The notes: generated by a model not told the origin, from the letters alone. DNA of 64,000 bases from Nocardia beijingensis NBRC 16342 (GCF_001612785.1 NZ_BDBC01000063.1:1-64000); one strand, 5' to 3'; shown: positions 17,469 to 27,162, counted from the first letter of the stretch. Numbers and translations: made by a program.

Positions 17469-17966
17469 TCAGGCGGCGCAGGCCGGGGATTGCTGGTTCA
17501 GGTTGGCCAGCGCCTGGCAGGCCCAGGCCTTCTGGACCTTCCACTTGCCGTCTTCGAGGACGAACGGAACGTCGACCTGGTTCGGCTGCCCGTTGATGGT
17601 GAACGTGGCCTGGGCGGTGACAGTGTCACCGAAGGCCGTCACACCCGTGACCACCGCCGTGGCGTTGGCCTGCTGAAACGCCTGGGCCAAGCGGTTGGGC
17701 AGGCTCGGATCGGCCTGGATGCCCTGTACGAGGTCGAGCTTCTCCTCGTTCGGCACCGAGGGGTCGAGCGCGCGCTGCAAGTTGGCGTTGAGCTCTTCTT
17801 TGGTGGGCGGGGCTGGTACGTTCGCGGTCGCCGACGCGGCGGCGGTGGTGGTGTGGCTGGAACTGTGCGAATCGCTCTTGTCGTCGCTGCCGCATGCGGC
17901 CAAGCTCAGGGCGGCCACCAGGGCCAGGCCCGCCGCTGCGATACGTCCGGTCTCGAGAAGCTTCAA
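17469..17966 (-). CDS. MTB12-like secreted lipoprotein
   Basis: Predicted lipoprotein of 165 residues with a signal peptide ending in the lipobox LSLAAC (Cys about residue 25), a Ser/His/Thr-rich linker, and a C-terminal domain (PPTKEELNANLQRALDPSVPNEEKLDLV to the end) resembling the low-molecular-weight antigen MTB12/CFP-2 family of mycobacteria. The TTG start at 17966 is favoured: AAAGGA lies 7 nt upstream (17974-17979) and it puts the signal peptide at the N-terminus, whereas the longer frame would bury it. Exported to the envelope; molecular role unknown. Confidence 0.8.
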   Translation of the reverse strand: MKLLETGRIAAAGLALVAALSLAACGSDDKSDSHSSSHTTTAAASATANVPAPPTKEELNANLQRALDPSVPNEEKLDLVQGIQADPSLPNRLAQAFQQANATAVVTGVTAFGDTVTAQATFTINGQPNQVDVPFVLEDGKWKVQKAWACQALANLNQQSPACAA

Positions 17967-18128
17967 CTGTTCGTCCTTTGCACTCGGATCGATCCGACTG
18001 TGGTGGGGCACGATGTGGCCGGTCGGCCATCGAATGGCGAAGCTACTGAGCGTGATTGTGAGAACCATGAGACGACCTTCTGGCCGCCGTAAGAAGTGAA
18101 CCTAGCATCGGAAGCGACCCCGGCGGGC

Positions 18129-19013
18129 TCATTCCGGCGACAGTTCGGCCGTCAGTGCCGCCAGCAGCGCCGCGACGGCCGGTTCGCGTACCGTCGCGCG
18201 CCATGCGATCGCATAGGTCACCAGCAAGGGCGCGTCGATTAACGGCCGCCAAACCAGACCGGGCAGTCCGTTCGCGCGCGACGAACTGAGCCCGATCGCG
18301 TCGGGACGGGACGGCAATACCGCCAGCATCTGGGCATGCCCCATGGCGCTGTCGCTGAGCCGTACCGCGGCGCCGTGGTCCGCGAGTGTGCGCAACAGCG
18401 ATTCGTGCAGTCCCGCCGCTGATTCCCGCGCGAACAAGATCAATTCTTGCCCGCTCAGCTCGGTGGGGTCCAGCGGCCCGGCGCCGGCGAGCGGGTGCCG
18501 CTGCGACATCACGACGCCGAGCTCCTCGCGGGCCACCGGACGTTGCGCGAAGCGGTTGGGCAGGTCCACCGGGGCGCGGACCAACGCGAGATCGACTTCG
18601 TCGTCATCGAGAAAACGCACCTGATCGGCGGTGGTCCCGCCGGTGAGCACCATCCGCGCGCCCGGCAGCGCCTCGGCGAGCAGGCTGCCGATGCGGACGG
18701 GCAGCCAGGGCGGGACGCCGTTCAACAGCCCGAGGCGCAACACCGGGGCGCCAGCGGCGGCAGCGCGCCTGGTCTCGCGCATCGCCTCGTCCATCGCGCG
18801 CAGCACGTTCCGGCCGGAACGCAGCAGTACCGCGCCCGCGGCCGTCAGCTCCACCTGCGGCTCCCGCACCAGCAGGGGACCGCCGAGCTCCCGTTCCAGC
18901 ACCTTGATCTGCTGACTGAGCGTCGGCGTCGAGATGAACAATCGCTCCGCGGCCCGGCGGAAGTGCAATTCCTCCGCCAGAACCACGAAGTACCGCAGCT
19001 GCCGCAACTCCAC
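18129..19013 (-). CDS. LysR family transcriptional regulator
   Basis: The 294 residues begin MELRQLRYFVVLAEELHFRRAAERLF, the classic LysR winged helix-turn-helix (residues 1-60), followed by a periplasmic-binding-like effector domain (about 90-290). It ends at 18129 and starts 24 nt downstream of the pdxS stop on the same strand. No divergent target is present, so its regulon is unclear; nearby candidates are pdxS and the lipoprotein gene. Confidence 0.9.
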   Translation of the reverse strand: MELRQLRYFVVLAEELHFRRAAERLFISTPTLSQQIKVLERELGGPLLVREPQVELTAAGAVLLRSGRNVLRAMDEAMRETRRAAAAGAPVLRLGLLNGVPPWLPVRIGSLLAEALPGARMVLTGGTTADQVRFLDDDEVDLALVRAPVDLPNRFAQRPVAREELGVVMSQRHPLAGAGPLDPTELSGQELILFARESAAGLHESLLRTLADHGAAVRLSDSAMGHAQMLAVLPSRPDAIGLSSSRANGLPGLVWRPLIDAPLLVTYAIAWRATVREPAVAALLAALTAELSPE

Positions 19014-19037
19014 GCGGCAGACGCTACCGGCCGGAGA

Positions 19038-19940
19038 TCACCACCCGCGCTCGGCCAGGCGATGCGGCTGGGCGATCTCCTCGACGTTGATGCCCACCAT
19101 GGCCTCACCCAGACCGCGCGACACCTTCGCCAGCACATCCGGGTCGTCGTAGAAGGTGGTGGCCTTGACGATGGCGGCGGCGCGCTGCGCCGGGTTGCCG
19201 GACTTGAAGATGCCCGACCCCACGAACACGCCCTCGGCCCCGAGCTGCATCATCATCGCGGCGTCGGCCGGAGTGGCGATGCCGCCCGCGGTGAACAGCA
19301 CCACAGGCAACTTGCCGGTCTCGGCGATCTCACGGACCAGCTCGTAGGGCGCCTGCAGCTCCTTGGCCGCGACGAACAGCTCGTCCTCCGGCAGCGACGA
19401 CAACCGGCGGATCTCCTGGCGGATCTGGCGCATGTGCGTGGTCGCGTTGGACACGTCACCGGTGCCCGCCTCGCCCTTGGACCGGATCATGGCAGCGCCC
19501 TCGGTGATCCGGCGCAGCGCCTCGCCGAGGTTGGTCGCGCCGCAGACGAACGGCACCGTGAAGTTCCACTTGTCGATGTGGTTGGCGTAATCGGCGGGCG
19601 TGAGCACCTCGGACTCATCGATGTAGTCGACACCGAGGCTCTGCAGGATCTGCGCCTCCACGAAGTGGCCGATGCGGGCCTTCGCCATGACCGGGATGGA
19701 GACCGCGTTGATGATGCCGTCGATCATGTCCGGGTCGCTCATCCGGGAGACACCGCCCTGGGCACGAATGTCGGCGGGGACGCGCTCCAGCGCCATCACC
19801 GCGACCGCACCGGCGTCCTCGGCGATCTTGGCCTGCTCGGGCGTGACGACGTCCATGATCACCCCACCCTTGAGCATCTCGGCCATGCCGCGCTTCACGC
19901 GGGCGGTACCGACGGTCTGGGTGGTCTCGGGGGTGGTCAC
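19038..19940 (-). CDS. pdxS: Pyridoxal 5'-phosphate synthase subunit PdxS
   Basis: TIM-barrel subunit that makes PLP from ribose 5-phosphate, glyceraldehyde 3-phosphate and ammonia delivered by PdxT. The 300 residues include GGVIMDVVTPEQAKIAEDAG, VMAKARIGHFVEAQ with a catalytic Lys, PFVCGATNLGEALRRI and the phosphate-binding LFTAGGIATPADAAMMM region. GTG 19940 follows a strong GGAGGAG ribosome site. Very close to its family in length. Order pdxS-tesB-pdxT is ancestral; here other genes separate pdxS from tesB. Confidence 0.96.
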   Translation of the reverse strand: MTTPETTQTVGTARVKRGMAEMLKGGVIMDVVTPEQAKIAEDAGAVAVMALERVPADIRAQGGVSRMSDPDMIDGIINAVSIPVMAKARIGHFVEAQILQSLGVDYIDESEVLTPADYANHIDKWNFTVPFVCGATNLGEALRRITEGAAMIRSKGEAGTGDVSNATTHMRQIRQEIRRLSSLPEDELFVAAKELQAPYELVREIAETGKLPVVLFTAGGIATPADAAMMMQLGAEGVFVGSGIFKSGNPAQRAAAIVKATTFYDDPDVLAKVSRGLGEAMVGINVEEIAQPHRLAERGW

Positions 19941-20124
19941 AGCAAACTCCTCCAGGCATCGCGCCAATCGATCACTCACACTCGAACGCCACGATTCTAA
20001 GGGGCCACAAAAGGCCACTTGATAGCCAGTTGGAGTGCACTGGCCTGGTGCGATCTCGGCGATGATGCCCTACGCCGCGAAGGCTCGACCGCCCTGCCGT
20101 TCCAGCGCCGCGCCGGGCGCCCGG

Positions 20125-20217
20125 TCACAGCGGGCCGACCACCAGCAATTGCGCCCAGTACTCCGCGGCCGCGGGACCGATCAGCGGCAACAGGAAATCG
20201 AACAGCAGGTACGACAT
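20125..20217 (-). CDS. Possible 30-residue hydrophobic small protein
   Basis: A short frame reading MSYLLFDFLLPLIGPAAA and then EYWAQLLVVGPL, ending in TGA, with a GGAGG ribosome-site candidate about 10 nt before the ATG at 20217. It sits alone in the gap between the Nudix gene stop (20376) and pdxS start (19940), same strand. Composition fits a single membrane-seeking helix. Too short to be certain; conservation in relatives would decide. Confidence 0.35.
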   Translation of the reverse strand: MSYLLFDFLLPLIGPAAAEYWAQLLVVGPL

Positions 20218-20375
20218 GAACCAACTACCTCCACGACCGAACACCGAACAGCACCGCCGACGGCGGGACCGCGACACCGGAATACATGCGTCCCTGTCCG
20301 CAGTACCCTCCGGCGCCCTGGATCATCGCGACGGTAGCACGATCGTGAAGCACATCACACTCGTTCCGTGGCCGG

Positions 20376-21422
20376 TCAGCGGATGGAGCGGACCTCAGGA
20401 TCGCCGGTCCCCGATGCCGCCGCTGCCGCTTCGGCCAGCAGCTCGTCCAGGTGATACGGGTAGACGGTCTCGCCGGAACGGTCCAGTGCGACGATGTCGG
20501 CCGCGGTACACCATTTGTGTCCGGTGATGGAGCGGCGTTCGATCACCGTCCGGTTCGCCGCGTGCGGTTCGAATTCCCGCGCTCGCAGCGCGAAGAACAG
20601 TTCCTCGGAACGGATCAGCTCACCGTCGAACGGGAACACCGCGACCCGCCGCCAGATCGGACCACGCAGGTCGGCCGGGTCCGCGCGGTATCCCGTCTCT
20701 TCGTACAGTTCCCTGACCGCCGCCGCCCGCAGGCTCTCCCCCGGCTCGACGCCGCCGCCGACGGTGAACCAGAACGACACCTCGGGCGTCTTCGGATCGT
20801 TGCCACGCATCAGCAGGGTCCGGTCGTTCTCGTCGAACAGCACGACCCGTGCGGTGGTGCGGATGGTGTCCACCGCGAGGCCGGTGGACGCGGCGGGGGT
20901 CGCGCGCTCGGTGATCTCGAAGTAGGACGGCAAGGGAGCGGTACCCCCGAGATGCAGCAGGCGGACCGGGCGGCGTGTGCGCAACGCCAGCGTGTCGCGC
21001 ACGGCGTCGTTGTGGAAGCGGCGGGCGATCAGCACCCTGGCCTCGGCGTCGGCCAGCTCGGCGACGAGCTGCGGGCGCAGCGTGCCGATGTCGACCGCCG
21101 ACAGCGCCGTGGACAACCGGTTCTCCACCGTCTCCCGCTCGGCGCGGCCCGCGCGCTCGGCCCGGTCCGCCAGCGCCGCCAGTTGTGCGGCCTGCTCCGC
21201 CATGGCCGGATCGGACACCGGACCCGCGATCGCCATGGCGACCGACCTGGCCACCACCGCGCGCCGCGCCAGCGCCGCGTCGAGCGCCTGCCAGGACTGG
21301 TCGGAGCGCACGTGCAGCCGGTCGAGCCGGTTGGCGGTGGAATACGCCCACAAGCCGATCGCGACGACCACCGCGGCGATCAGCGCGAGGACGAGAACCG
21401 TGGTCGCGGAGAAGGTGATCAT
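20376..21422 (-). CDS. Membrane-anchored Nudix hydrolase (Rv2609c-like)
   Basis: The 348-residue protein has an N-terminal membrane helix (about 5-27), a helical LemA-like region (about 30-150), and a C-terminal Nudix domain with the box GGGVEPGESLRAAAVRELYEETG (G-x5-E-x7-REUxEExGU, near residues 225-247). It overlaps the pimA stop by four bases, keeping the order of Rv2610c-Rv2609c in M. tuberculosis. Hydrolyses an unknown nucleoside-diphosphate derivative; location next to PIM genes hints at a link with envelope precursors. Confidence 0.88.
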   Translation of the reverse strand: MITFSATTVLVLALIAAVVVAIGLWAYSTANRLDRLHVRSDQSWQALDAALARRAVVARSVAMAIAGPVSDPAMAEQAAQLAALADRAERAGRAERETVENRLSTALSAVDIGTLRPQLVAELADAEARVLIARRFHNDAVRDTLALRTRRPVRLLHLGGTAPLPSYFEITERATPAASTGLAVDTIRTTARVVLFDENDRTLLMRGNDPKTPEVSFWFTVGGGVEPGESLRAAAVRELYEETGYRADPADLRGPIWRRVAVFPFDGELIRSEELFFALRAREFEPHAANRTVIERRSITGHKWCTAADIVALDRSGETVYPYHLDELLAEAAAAASGTGDPEVRSIR

Positions 21423-22543
21423 CCGGCCGCCCGCACTCTCGTGTCGCCCACGGTCACCGTCTCGTAGACGCGCAGGATCTGTTCGGCCACCACCGGCCAG
21501 TCGTACTCCCCCACGACCTGCGTCGCGGTCCGCACCAGAGCCTCTCTGCGCACGTCGTCGGTGAGCACGGTGTGCAGCGCGGCGGCCAGGGCCGCGGAGT
21601 CGCCGACCGGGACCAGCATGCCCGCCGAGCCGTCCCGCAGCACCCGGCGGAAGGCGTCCAGTTCACTGGCCACGACCGCGGTGCCCGCCGCCATCGCCTC
21701 GATCAGGATGATGCCGAAGCTCTCGCCGCCCAGGTTGGGCGCGACATACACGTCCGCGCTCCGCATCGCCGAGGCCTTCTCCTCGTCGGACACCTGCCCG
21801 AGGAAGCGCAGATGCCCGGCCAGCTCGCCGGCTTCCCGGCGCAACCGGTCCTCCTCGCCACGGCCGACGATCAGGATCTCGACGCCGGGATGCTTGCGCA
21901 CCAACTCGGGCAGCGCGCCCAGCAGCACCTGCATGCCCTTGCGCGGCTCGTCGTAGCGACCGAGGAACAGCACCGTCCCGCCGGGCCGCGGATAGCCGGG
22001 CAGCATCGGGGCGCGGGCGAACGCGGGGACGTCCACGCCGTTGGGAATCTCGACCGCGTCCGAGCCGAGCGCCTCGACCTGCCAGCGGCGCGCGAGCTCC
22101 GACACCGCGATACGACCGAGGATCTTCTCGTGATAGGGCCGCAGCACTCCCTGAAATGTACTGAGCACCAGCGATTTCGTCGTGGAGGTGTGGAAGGTCG
22201 CCACGATCGCGCCCTCGGCGATCTTCAGCGCGAGCATGGACAGGCTCGGCGCGTTCGGCTCGTGGATGTGCAGCACGTCGAAGTCGTTGCCTTCGATCCA
22301 CCGGCGAATCCTGGTGTAGGCCATGGGCCCGAACGACAGTCGCGCCACCGACCCGTTGTACGGGATGGCCACGGCGCGCCCCGCCGACACCACGAATTCC
22401 GGCAGCGGGGTGCCCTCCGAGGCGGGCGCAAGGACGCTCACCTTGTGCCCGCGTTCGATGAACACCCGCGCCAGTTCGACCACATGGGCCTGCACCCCAC
22501 CGGGGACATCGAACGAATAGGGGCAGACCATGCCGATCTTCAT
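21419..22543 (-). CDS. pimA: Phosphatidylinositol alpha-mannosyltransferase PimA
   Basis: GT4 glycosyltransferase that adds the first mannose to phosphatidylinositol on the cytoplasmic face, starting PIM/LM/LAM synthesis. The 374 residues begin MKIGMVCPYSFDVPGGVQAHV, a PimA signature, with the acceptor-side HIHEPNAPSLS and the donor-site FLGRYDEPRKGMQVLL and ESFGIILIEAMAAG (E-x7-E). ATG 22543 overlaps the acyltransferase stop (ATGA), so the two are translationally coupled. Confidence 0.96.
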   Translation of the reverse strand: MKIGMVCPYSFDVPGGVQAHVVELARVFIERGHKVSVLAPASEGTPLPEFVVSAGRAVAIPYNGSVARLSFGPMAYTRIRRWIEGNDFDVLHIHEPNAPSLSMLALKIAEGAIVATFHTSTTKSLVLSTFQGVLRPYHEKILGRIAVSELARRWQVEALGSDAVEIPNGVDVPAFARAPMLPGYPRPGGTVLFLGRYDEPRKGMQVLLGALPELVRKHPGVEILIVGRGEEDRLRREAGELAGHLRFLGQVSDEEKASAMRSADVYVAPNLGGESFGIILIEAMAAGTAVVASELDAFRRVLRDGSAGMLVPVGDSAALAAALHTVLTDDVRREALVRTATQVVGEYDWPVVAEQILRVYETVTVGDTRVRAAG

Positions 22544-23508
22544 GGCGATACGTCTCCCTGTTCGGCCTTGATGCTCGCCTGCGCGGCGCCGATTCTGGCA
22601 CGCCGCTGCGGCGAGAGATCGCTCTCCCACAATGGTTGCAGCATGTGCCAATCCGCGGGGTGCTCGGCGATATTCGCCGCGAAACGGTCGGCGAGTGCTT
22701 GGGTGGCCGCGGCCACGCCACCGGAAACGTCCAGCGGCGCCTCGGTTTTCAGTCCCCAGTTCTCGCGGCCGTCGGCGTCGGCCTCGAACCACGCGTGCAC
22801 CGGCAGCAACGCCGCGCCGGTCTCGATGGCGAGTTTCGCCGCGCCCGCCGGCATCCAGGTGCGCTCACCGAAGAAGTCCACGGGCACACCCTTGCCGGTG
22901 AGGTCGCGTTCGCCCATCAGGCACACGATCTTGTTCTGCCGCAGGCGCTCCGCCAACCGGCCGAACGGCGGCTGCTCGCCGCCGGTCAACGGGAACACCT
23001 CGAAGCCGAGGCTCTCCCGGTAGGCGACGAACCGCTCGAACAACGATTCCGGCTTCAGCCGCTCGGCGACGGTGGTGAAGCCGCCGTAGTGCTGCACCAG
23101 CCAGACGCCCGCCATGTCCCAGTTGCCGGAGTGCGGCAGCACCAAGATCACGCCCCGGCCGTCCGCGAGCGCGGCATCCAGGTGCTCGAGCCCGCCGACG
23201 TAATAGTCGATCGCGGTGTGGTCCATCGCGGGCAGCCGGAACGCCTCCCGCCAGTACCGCGCGTACGAGCGCATGCTGGCCGTGATCAGTTCGTCGGGCA
23301 CGTCGGCGGGGAGGACGCCGAGCACGCGCGCCAGATTGCGCCGCAACTGGTCCGGCGCGCCGCCCGCGTGGAATTCCCGGTTGGCACGGCGGGCGATCCG
23401 GTCGGCGCCCCATTCGAACAGCCGCCGTGCCGTCAGCTCCGGCAGCGCGCGCACCACCCGCCAGCCCGCCGCGTACCCGGCGGCGCCGAGTTGTTCCCCG
23501 ATCGTCAT
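22540..23508 (-). CDS. Phosphatidylinositol mannoside acyltransferase (PatA/Rv2611c type)
   Basis: Membrane-associated acyltransferase that transfers palmitate to the mannose of PIM1/PIM2. The 322-residue protein belongs to the LpxL/HtrB fold and shows the catalytic H-x4-D in LPHSGNWDMAG (near residue 130), plus GGEQPPFGRLAERLRQ and the LMGERDLTGKGVPVDFFGE segment. Located between pgsA and pimA, the same order as Rv2612c-Rv2611c-Rv2610c, which supports the assignment. Confidence 0.93.
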   Translation of the reverse strand: MTIGEQLGAAGYAAGWRVVRALPELTARRLFEWGADRIARRANREFHAGGAPDQLRRNLARVLGVLPADVPDELITASMRSYARYWREAFRLPAMDHTAIDYYVGGLEHLDAALADGRGVILVLPHSGNWDMAGVWLVQHYGGFTTVAERLKPESLFERFVAYRESLGFEVFPLTGGEQPPFGRLAERLRQNKIVCLMGERDLTGKGVPVDFFGERTWMPAGAAKLAIETGAALLPVHAWFEADADGRENWGLKTEAPLDVSGGVAAATQALADRFAANIAEHPADWHMLQPLWESDLSPQRRARIGAAQASIKAEQGDVSP

Positions 23509-23596
23509 TCCCGCCCCCGAGCCGCTGGTCCGCCGGTGATCGTCGCGAATACCCGGGCGCCACCGTCGATCGGTTCGCGCCCGGCACCGAGTGAGG

Positions 23597-24292
23597 TCAC
23601 GACGGAAGTCCCGAGGTGTCGGCGCTGCCGGCGCCGGGTCGCCGCACCTGTCCGGCCGGCATCACGGTGCGCGCCCCGGGCGAGTTGCGCACGGCCAGTA
23701 CCCGCTGCACCACCGTGACGATGCTGAGCACGGCGAGAATCCACATGGCCACGTGCACGGCGTAGGTGAGCCAGTCGATGCCCCAGTAGCCGCCGATGCC
23801 GGTGAATCCGGCTCCGACCAGCACGATGATCAGCCGGTCCGGTCGCTCGATGATGCCGCCGTCCGCGGAAAGGCCGCTGGCCTCGGCGCGCGCCTTGGCA
23901 TAGGAGATCACCTGCGAGGTCACCAGGACGACGAGCGTCGCGGCGAATAACGGCCTGTGCTGCTCGTGGAACACCGCCCACCAGGCCAGCCCGCCGAAGA
24001 TGGCGCCGTCGGCCAGCCGGTCACAGGTGGCGTCCAGCACCGCGCCGTATTTCGTGCCGCCGCCGCGCGCCCTCGCCATCGCCCCGTCGAGCATGTCGAA
24101 CATGACGAACAACCAGATCACCATGGTTCCCCAGAACAGGTGTCCGGTCGGGAACAGCGTGACCGCGGCGAGGATCGAGGCGGTGGTGCCGATCAGCGTC
24201 ATGCTGTCCGGCGTCAGTCCGGTGGCCACGAGCGCGCGGCCGAGCGGAGCCGTCGCCTTGGCGAACGTCTCGCGGCCGAAGAAACTCAGCAC
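23597..24292 (-). CDS. pgsA: Phosphatidylinositol phosphate synthase (CDP-alcohol phosphatidyltransferase)
   Basis: Integral membrane enzyme joining CDP-diacylglycerol and inositol 1-phosphate to give phosphatidylinositol phosphate, the actinobacterial PI route. The 231 residues contain the full signature D-x2-DG-x2-AR-x8-G-x3-D-x3-D as DMLDGAMARARGGGTKYG and LDATCD, and five to six membrane helices. The product feeds pimA and the acyltransferase directly downstream. Orthologue position: Rv2612c. Confidence 0.95.
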   Translation of the reverse strand: MLSFFGRETFAKATAPLGRALVATGLTPDSMTLIGTTASILAAVTLFPTGHLFWGTMVIWLFVMFDMLDGAMARARGGGTKYGAVLDATCDRLADGAIFGGLAWWAVFHEQHRPLFAATLVVLVTSQVISYAKARAEASGLSADGGIIERPDRLIIVLVGAGFTGIGGYWGIDWLTYAVHVAMWILAVLSIVTVVQRVLAVRNSPGARTVMPAGQVRRPGAGSADTSGLPS

Positions 24293-24315
24293 GTCCGATC
24301 CGCCCGGTCGCTCAT

Positions 24316-24915
24316 CTACGCCTCCTTCCAGGCCGCCGACAGCAGCGCCCTGGTCTCCCGCAGCAGTTGCGGCATCACCTTCGCCCCGCCGATGACCGTG
24401 ATGAAGTTCGCGTCGCCACCCCAGCGCGGGACGATGTGCTGGTGCAGGTGGTCGGCCAGCGAGCCGCCGGCCACCCCGCCGAGATTCAGCCCCACGTTGA
24501 AGCCGTGCGGCCGGGACACCTTCTTCATCACCCGGATCGCCTGCTGCGTGAACGCCATCAGCTCGGCGCTCTCCGCCTCGGTGAGATCCTCCAGGTTGGC
24601 CACCTTGCGGTACGGCACCACCATCATGTGGCCCGGGTTGTACGGGTACAGGTTCAGCACCGCGTACACCAACTCGCCCCTGGCGACGACCAATCCGTCC
24701 TCATCCGACATCTTCGGGATGTCGGTGAAGGGGTGGCCCGTCGAATCCTTGGGTCCCGTGGCCGCCTCGGCGATGTAGGACATGCGGTACGGCGTCCACA
24801 GGCGCAGCAGCCGATCCGGTTCCCCTGCGCCGGTGTCCACGATGCTGCCCGGATCGGCCGAGGCCGCGGTCCCGTCCAGATCCGCGAGCCCCTCCGGCAC
24901 CGTCCGCTCGGTCAT
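24316..24915 (-). CDS. HIT family AP4A phosphorylase (Rv2613c type)
   Basis: Histidine-triad protein of 199 residues. The triad is HLHQHIVPR (near residue 155), preceded by LNLYPYNPGHMMVVPYR and a G-rich loop GLNLGGVAGGSLADHLH. The M. tuberculosis orthologue Rv2613c has been characterised as a diadenosine tetraphosphate phosphorylase. ATG 24915 overlaps the thrS stop by ATGA, indicating coupling; a longer frame upstream reaches 24990 but lies in thrS coding sequence. Confidence 0.92.
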   Translation of the reverse strand: MTERTVPEGLADLDGTAASADPGSIVDTGAGEPDRLLRLWTPYRMSYIAEAATGPKDSTGHPFTDIPKMSDEDGLVVARGELVYAVLNLYPYNPGHMMVVPYRKVANLEDLTEAESAELMAFTQQAIRVMKKVSRPHGFNVGLNLGGVAGGSLADHLHQHIVPRWGGDANFITVIGGAKVMPQLLRETRALLSAAWKEA

Positions 24916-26975
24916 GCCCCACCCTTGTTCGCTGCTCGGATCTCGAAACCATCGGCCGTCGGCGAAGCGTTCTCCCGACGGGCGATCCACTCCACGACGG
25001 TGGCCACCGCGTCGTCGACCGGCACGCCGTTGACCTGGGTGCCGTCGCGGAAGCGGAAGCTCACGGCGGTCGCGTTCACGTCGCGCTCACCGGCCAGCAG
25101 CATGAACGGCACCTTCTGGGCGGTGTTGTTGAAGATCTTCTTCTGCATCCGGTCGTCGCTGCGGTCCACCTGCGCGCGGACGCCCTCGTCGCGCAACCGC
25201 TCGATCACCCGGTCCAGATGCGGCGCGAACGCCTCCGCGACCGGGATGCCGACGACCTGCACCGGCGACAACCAGGCCGGGAACGCGCCCGCGTAGTGCT
25301 CGGTGAGCACACCGAAGAAGCGCTCGATCGAGCCGAACAGCGCGCGGTGGATCATGACCGGGCGCTTCTTGGTCCCGTCGGAGGCGGTGTACTCCAGTTC
25401 GAACAGTTCGGGCTCGAAGAAGTCGAGCTGAATGGTCGACATCTGCCAGTTGCGGCCAAGCGCGTCCTTGGCCTGCACCGAGATCTTGGGGCCGTAGAAG
25501 GCGGCCCCGCCCGGATCCGGGACCAGCTGCAAGCCGGAGGCCTCCGCCACCCGAGCCAGGGTCGCGGTGGCCTCATCCCAGACCTCGTCCGAGCCGACGT
25601 ACTTCTTCGGGTCCTTGGTGGACAGCTCGAGGTAGAAGTCGTCCAGGCCGTAGTCCTTCAGCAGGTCGAGCACGAACCGCAGGATGCTGGTCAGCTCCTC
25701 GGTCACCTGCTCCTGGGTGCAGTAGATGTGCGAATCGTCCTGGGTCATGCCGCGCACCCTGGTCAGACCGTGCACCACACCGGACTTCTCGTAGCGGTAG
25801 ACGGAGCCGAATTCGAACAGCCGCAGCGGCAGCTCCCGGTACGACCGGCCACGGGACCGGAAGATCAGGTTGTGCATCGGGCAGTTCATCGGCTTGACGT
25901 AGTAGTCCTGGCCGGGCTTGCGGACGGTCCCGTCCTCGTTGAGCTCCGCGTCCAGGTGCATGGGCGGGAACATGCCGTCGGCGTACCAGTCGAGGTGCTT
26001 GGAGACCTCGAACAGGTGTCCCTTGGTGATGTGCGGAGTGTTGACGAACTCGTAGCCCGCGTCGACGTGCCGCTGCCGGGAGTAGTCCTCCAGTTCCTTG
26101 CGGATGATGCCGCCCTTGGGGTGGAACACCGGAAGACCGGAACCGAGCTCGTCGGGGAAGCTGAACAGGTCCAGCTCCAGGCCGAGCTTGCGGTGGTCGC
26201 GCCGCTCCGCTTCGGCGAGCAGGTGCAGGTGCTCGTCGAGCGCCTCCTGCGACTCCCACGCGGTGCCGTAGATGCGCTGCAGGTCCTCGCGGCTCTGATC
26301 ACCGCGCCAGTAGGCCGCCGAGCTGCGGGTCAGTTTGAACGCCGGGATGAACTTGGTGGTCGGGATGTGCGGGCCGCGGCACAGATCGCCCCAGATCTTC
26401 TCGCCGGTGCGCGGATCCAGGTTGTCGTAGATGGTCAGCTCTTTGCCGCCGACTTCCATGACCTCCGGGTCATCGATGCCGGACTTGTCGCTGATCAGCT
26501 CCAGTTTGAACGGCTCACCGGCCAGTTCGACCCTGGCCTCGTCGACCTCGACCACCCGGCGGGAGAACCGCTGCGCGCCCTTGACGATCTTCTTCATCCG
26601 GGACTCCAGCTTGGCCAGGTCCTCCGGGGTGAACGGCCGCTCGACACGGAAGTCGTAGTAGAACCCGTCCTTGATGTAGGGGCCGATGCCCAGCTTGGCC
26701 CCGGGGAATTCCTGCTGCACCGCCTGGGCGAGCACATGCGCGGCGGAGTGCCGGATGACGTTGCGGCCGTCGGGGGTGTTCGCCGCGACCGGCTCCACCT
26801 CGACGTCCTCGTCCGGGGTCCAGGACAGGTCCTTGAGCTCGCCGTCCACCCGGACGACGACGACGGTGTCCGGCCCCTTCGTCGGCAGTCCCGCCTCGCG
26901 CACCGCGGCGCCCGCCGTCGTCCCGGCCGGCACCCGGACGAGGGCGACTGGGCTGATGGCGGCTGAGGTGGTCAC
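24912..26975 (-). CDS. thrS: Threonine-tRNA ligase
   Basis: Class II aminoacyl-tRNA synthetase. About 687 residues: TGS domain (about 10-75), editing domain with HSAAHVLAQA (Zn/editing HxxxH type), the catalytic core with the motif 2 RELPLRLFEFGSVYRYEKSG and zinc ligand MNCPMHN, and the C-terminal anticodon-binding domain starting near PVQVVGIPVAEAF. GTG 26975 has the ribosome site AAGGAGAG upstream; the frame extends further but without family similarity. First gene of the PIM operon, as Rv2614c. Confidence 0.96.
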   Translation of the reverse strand: MTTSAAISPVALVRVPAGTTAGAAVREAGLPTKGPDTVVVVRVDGELKDLSWTPDEDVEVEPVAANTPDGRNVIRHSAAHVLAQAVQQEFPGAKLGIGPYIKDGFYYDFRVERPFTPEDLAKLESRMKKIVKGAQRFSRRVVEVDEARVELAGEPFKLELISDKSGIDDPEVMEVGGKELTIYDNLDPRTGEKIWGDLCRGPHIPTTKFIPAFKLTRSSAAYWRGDQSREDLQRIYGTAWESQEALDEHLHLLAEAERRDHRKLGLELDLFSFPDELGSGLPVFHPKGGIIRKELEDYSRQRHVDAGYEFVNTPHITKGHLFEVSKHLDWYADGMFPPMHLDAELNEDGTVRKPGQDYYVKPMNCPMHNLIFRSRGRSYRELPLRLFEFGSVYRYEKSGVVHGLTRVRGMTQDDSHIYCTQEQVTEELTSILRFVLDLLKDYGLDDFYLELSTKDPKKYVGSDEVWDEATATLARVAEASGLQLVPDPGGAAFYGPKISVQAKDALGRNWQMSTIQLDFFEPELFELEYTASDGTKKRPVMIHRALFGSIERFFGVLTEHYAGAFPAWLSPVQVVGIPVAEAFAPHLDRVIERLRDEGVRAQVDRSDDRMQKKIFNNTAQKVPFMLLAGERDVNATAVSFRFRDGTQVNGVPVDDAVATVVEWIARRENASPTADGFEIRAANKGGA

Positions 26976-27162
26976 GGCTGCGCTCTCCTTGGCGTTTCGT
27001 GTGCGGGCGGGCCCCGCTGGATGGTGGCCGATCGCGATGTTGGTCCGGCGCGACCATGCTACTGTCCCGCCGCTTCGGCCCGTCCCTCCGGGTTTTGCGC
27101 CGTAGCGGCCGGGTGGCGTCCGGGTTCCCGGCGTACCCGTCGAGGTACCGCGCGGCGGGGGG

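Noticed and set aside
26976..27162. Leader or riboswitch upstream of thrS
   Set aside because: I looked for T-box or other conserved leader structure and found no convincing specifier or antiterminator sequence.
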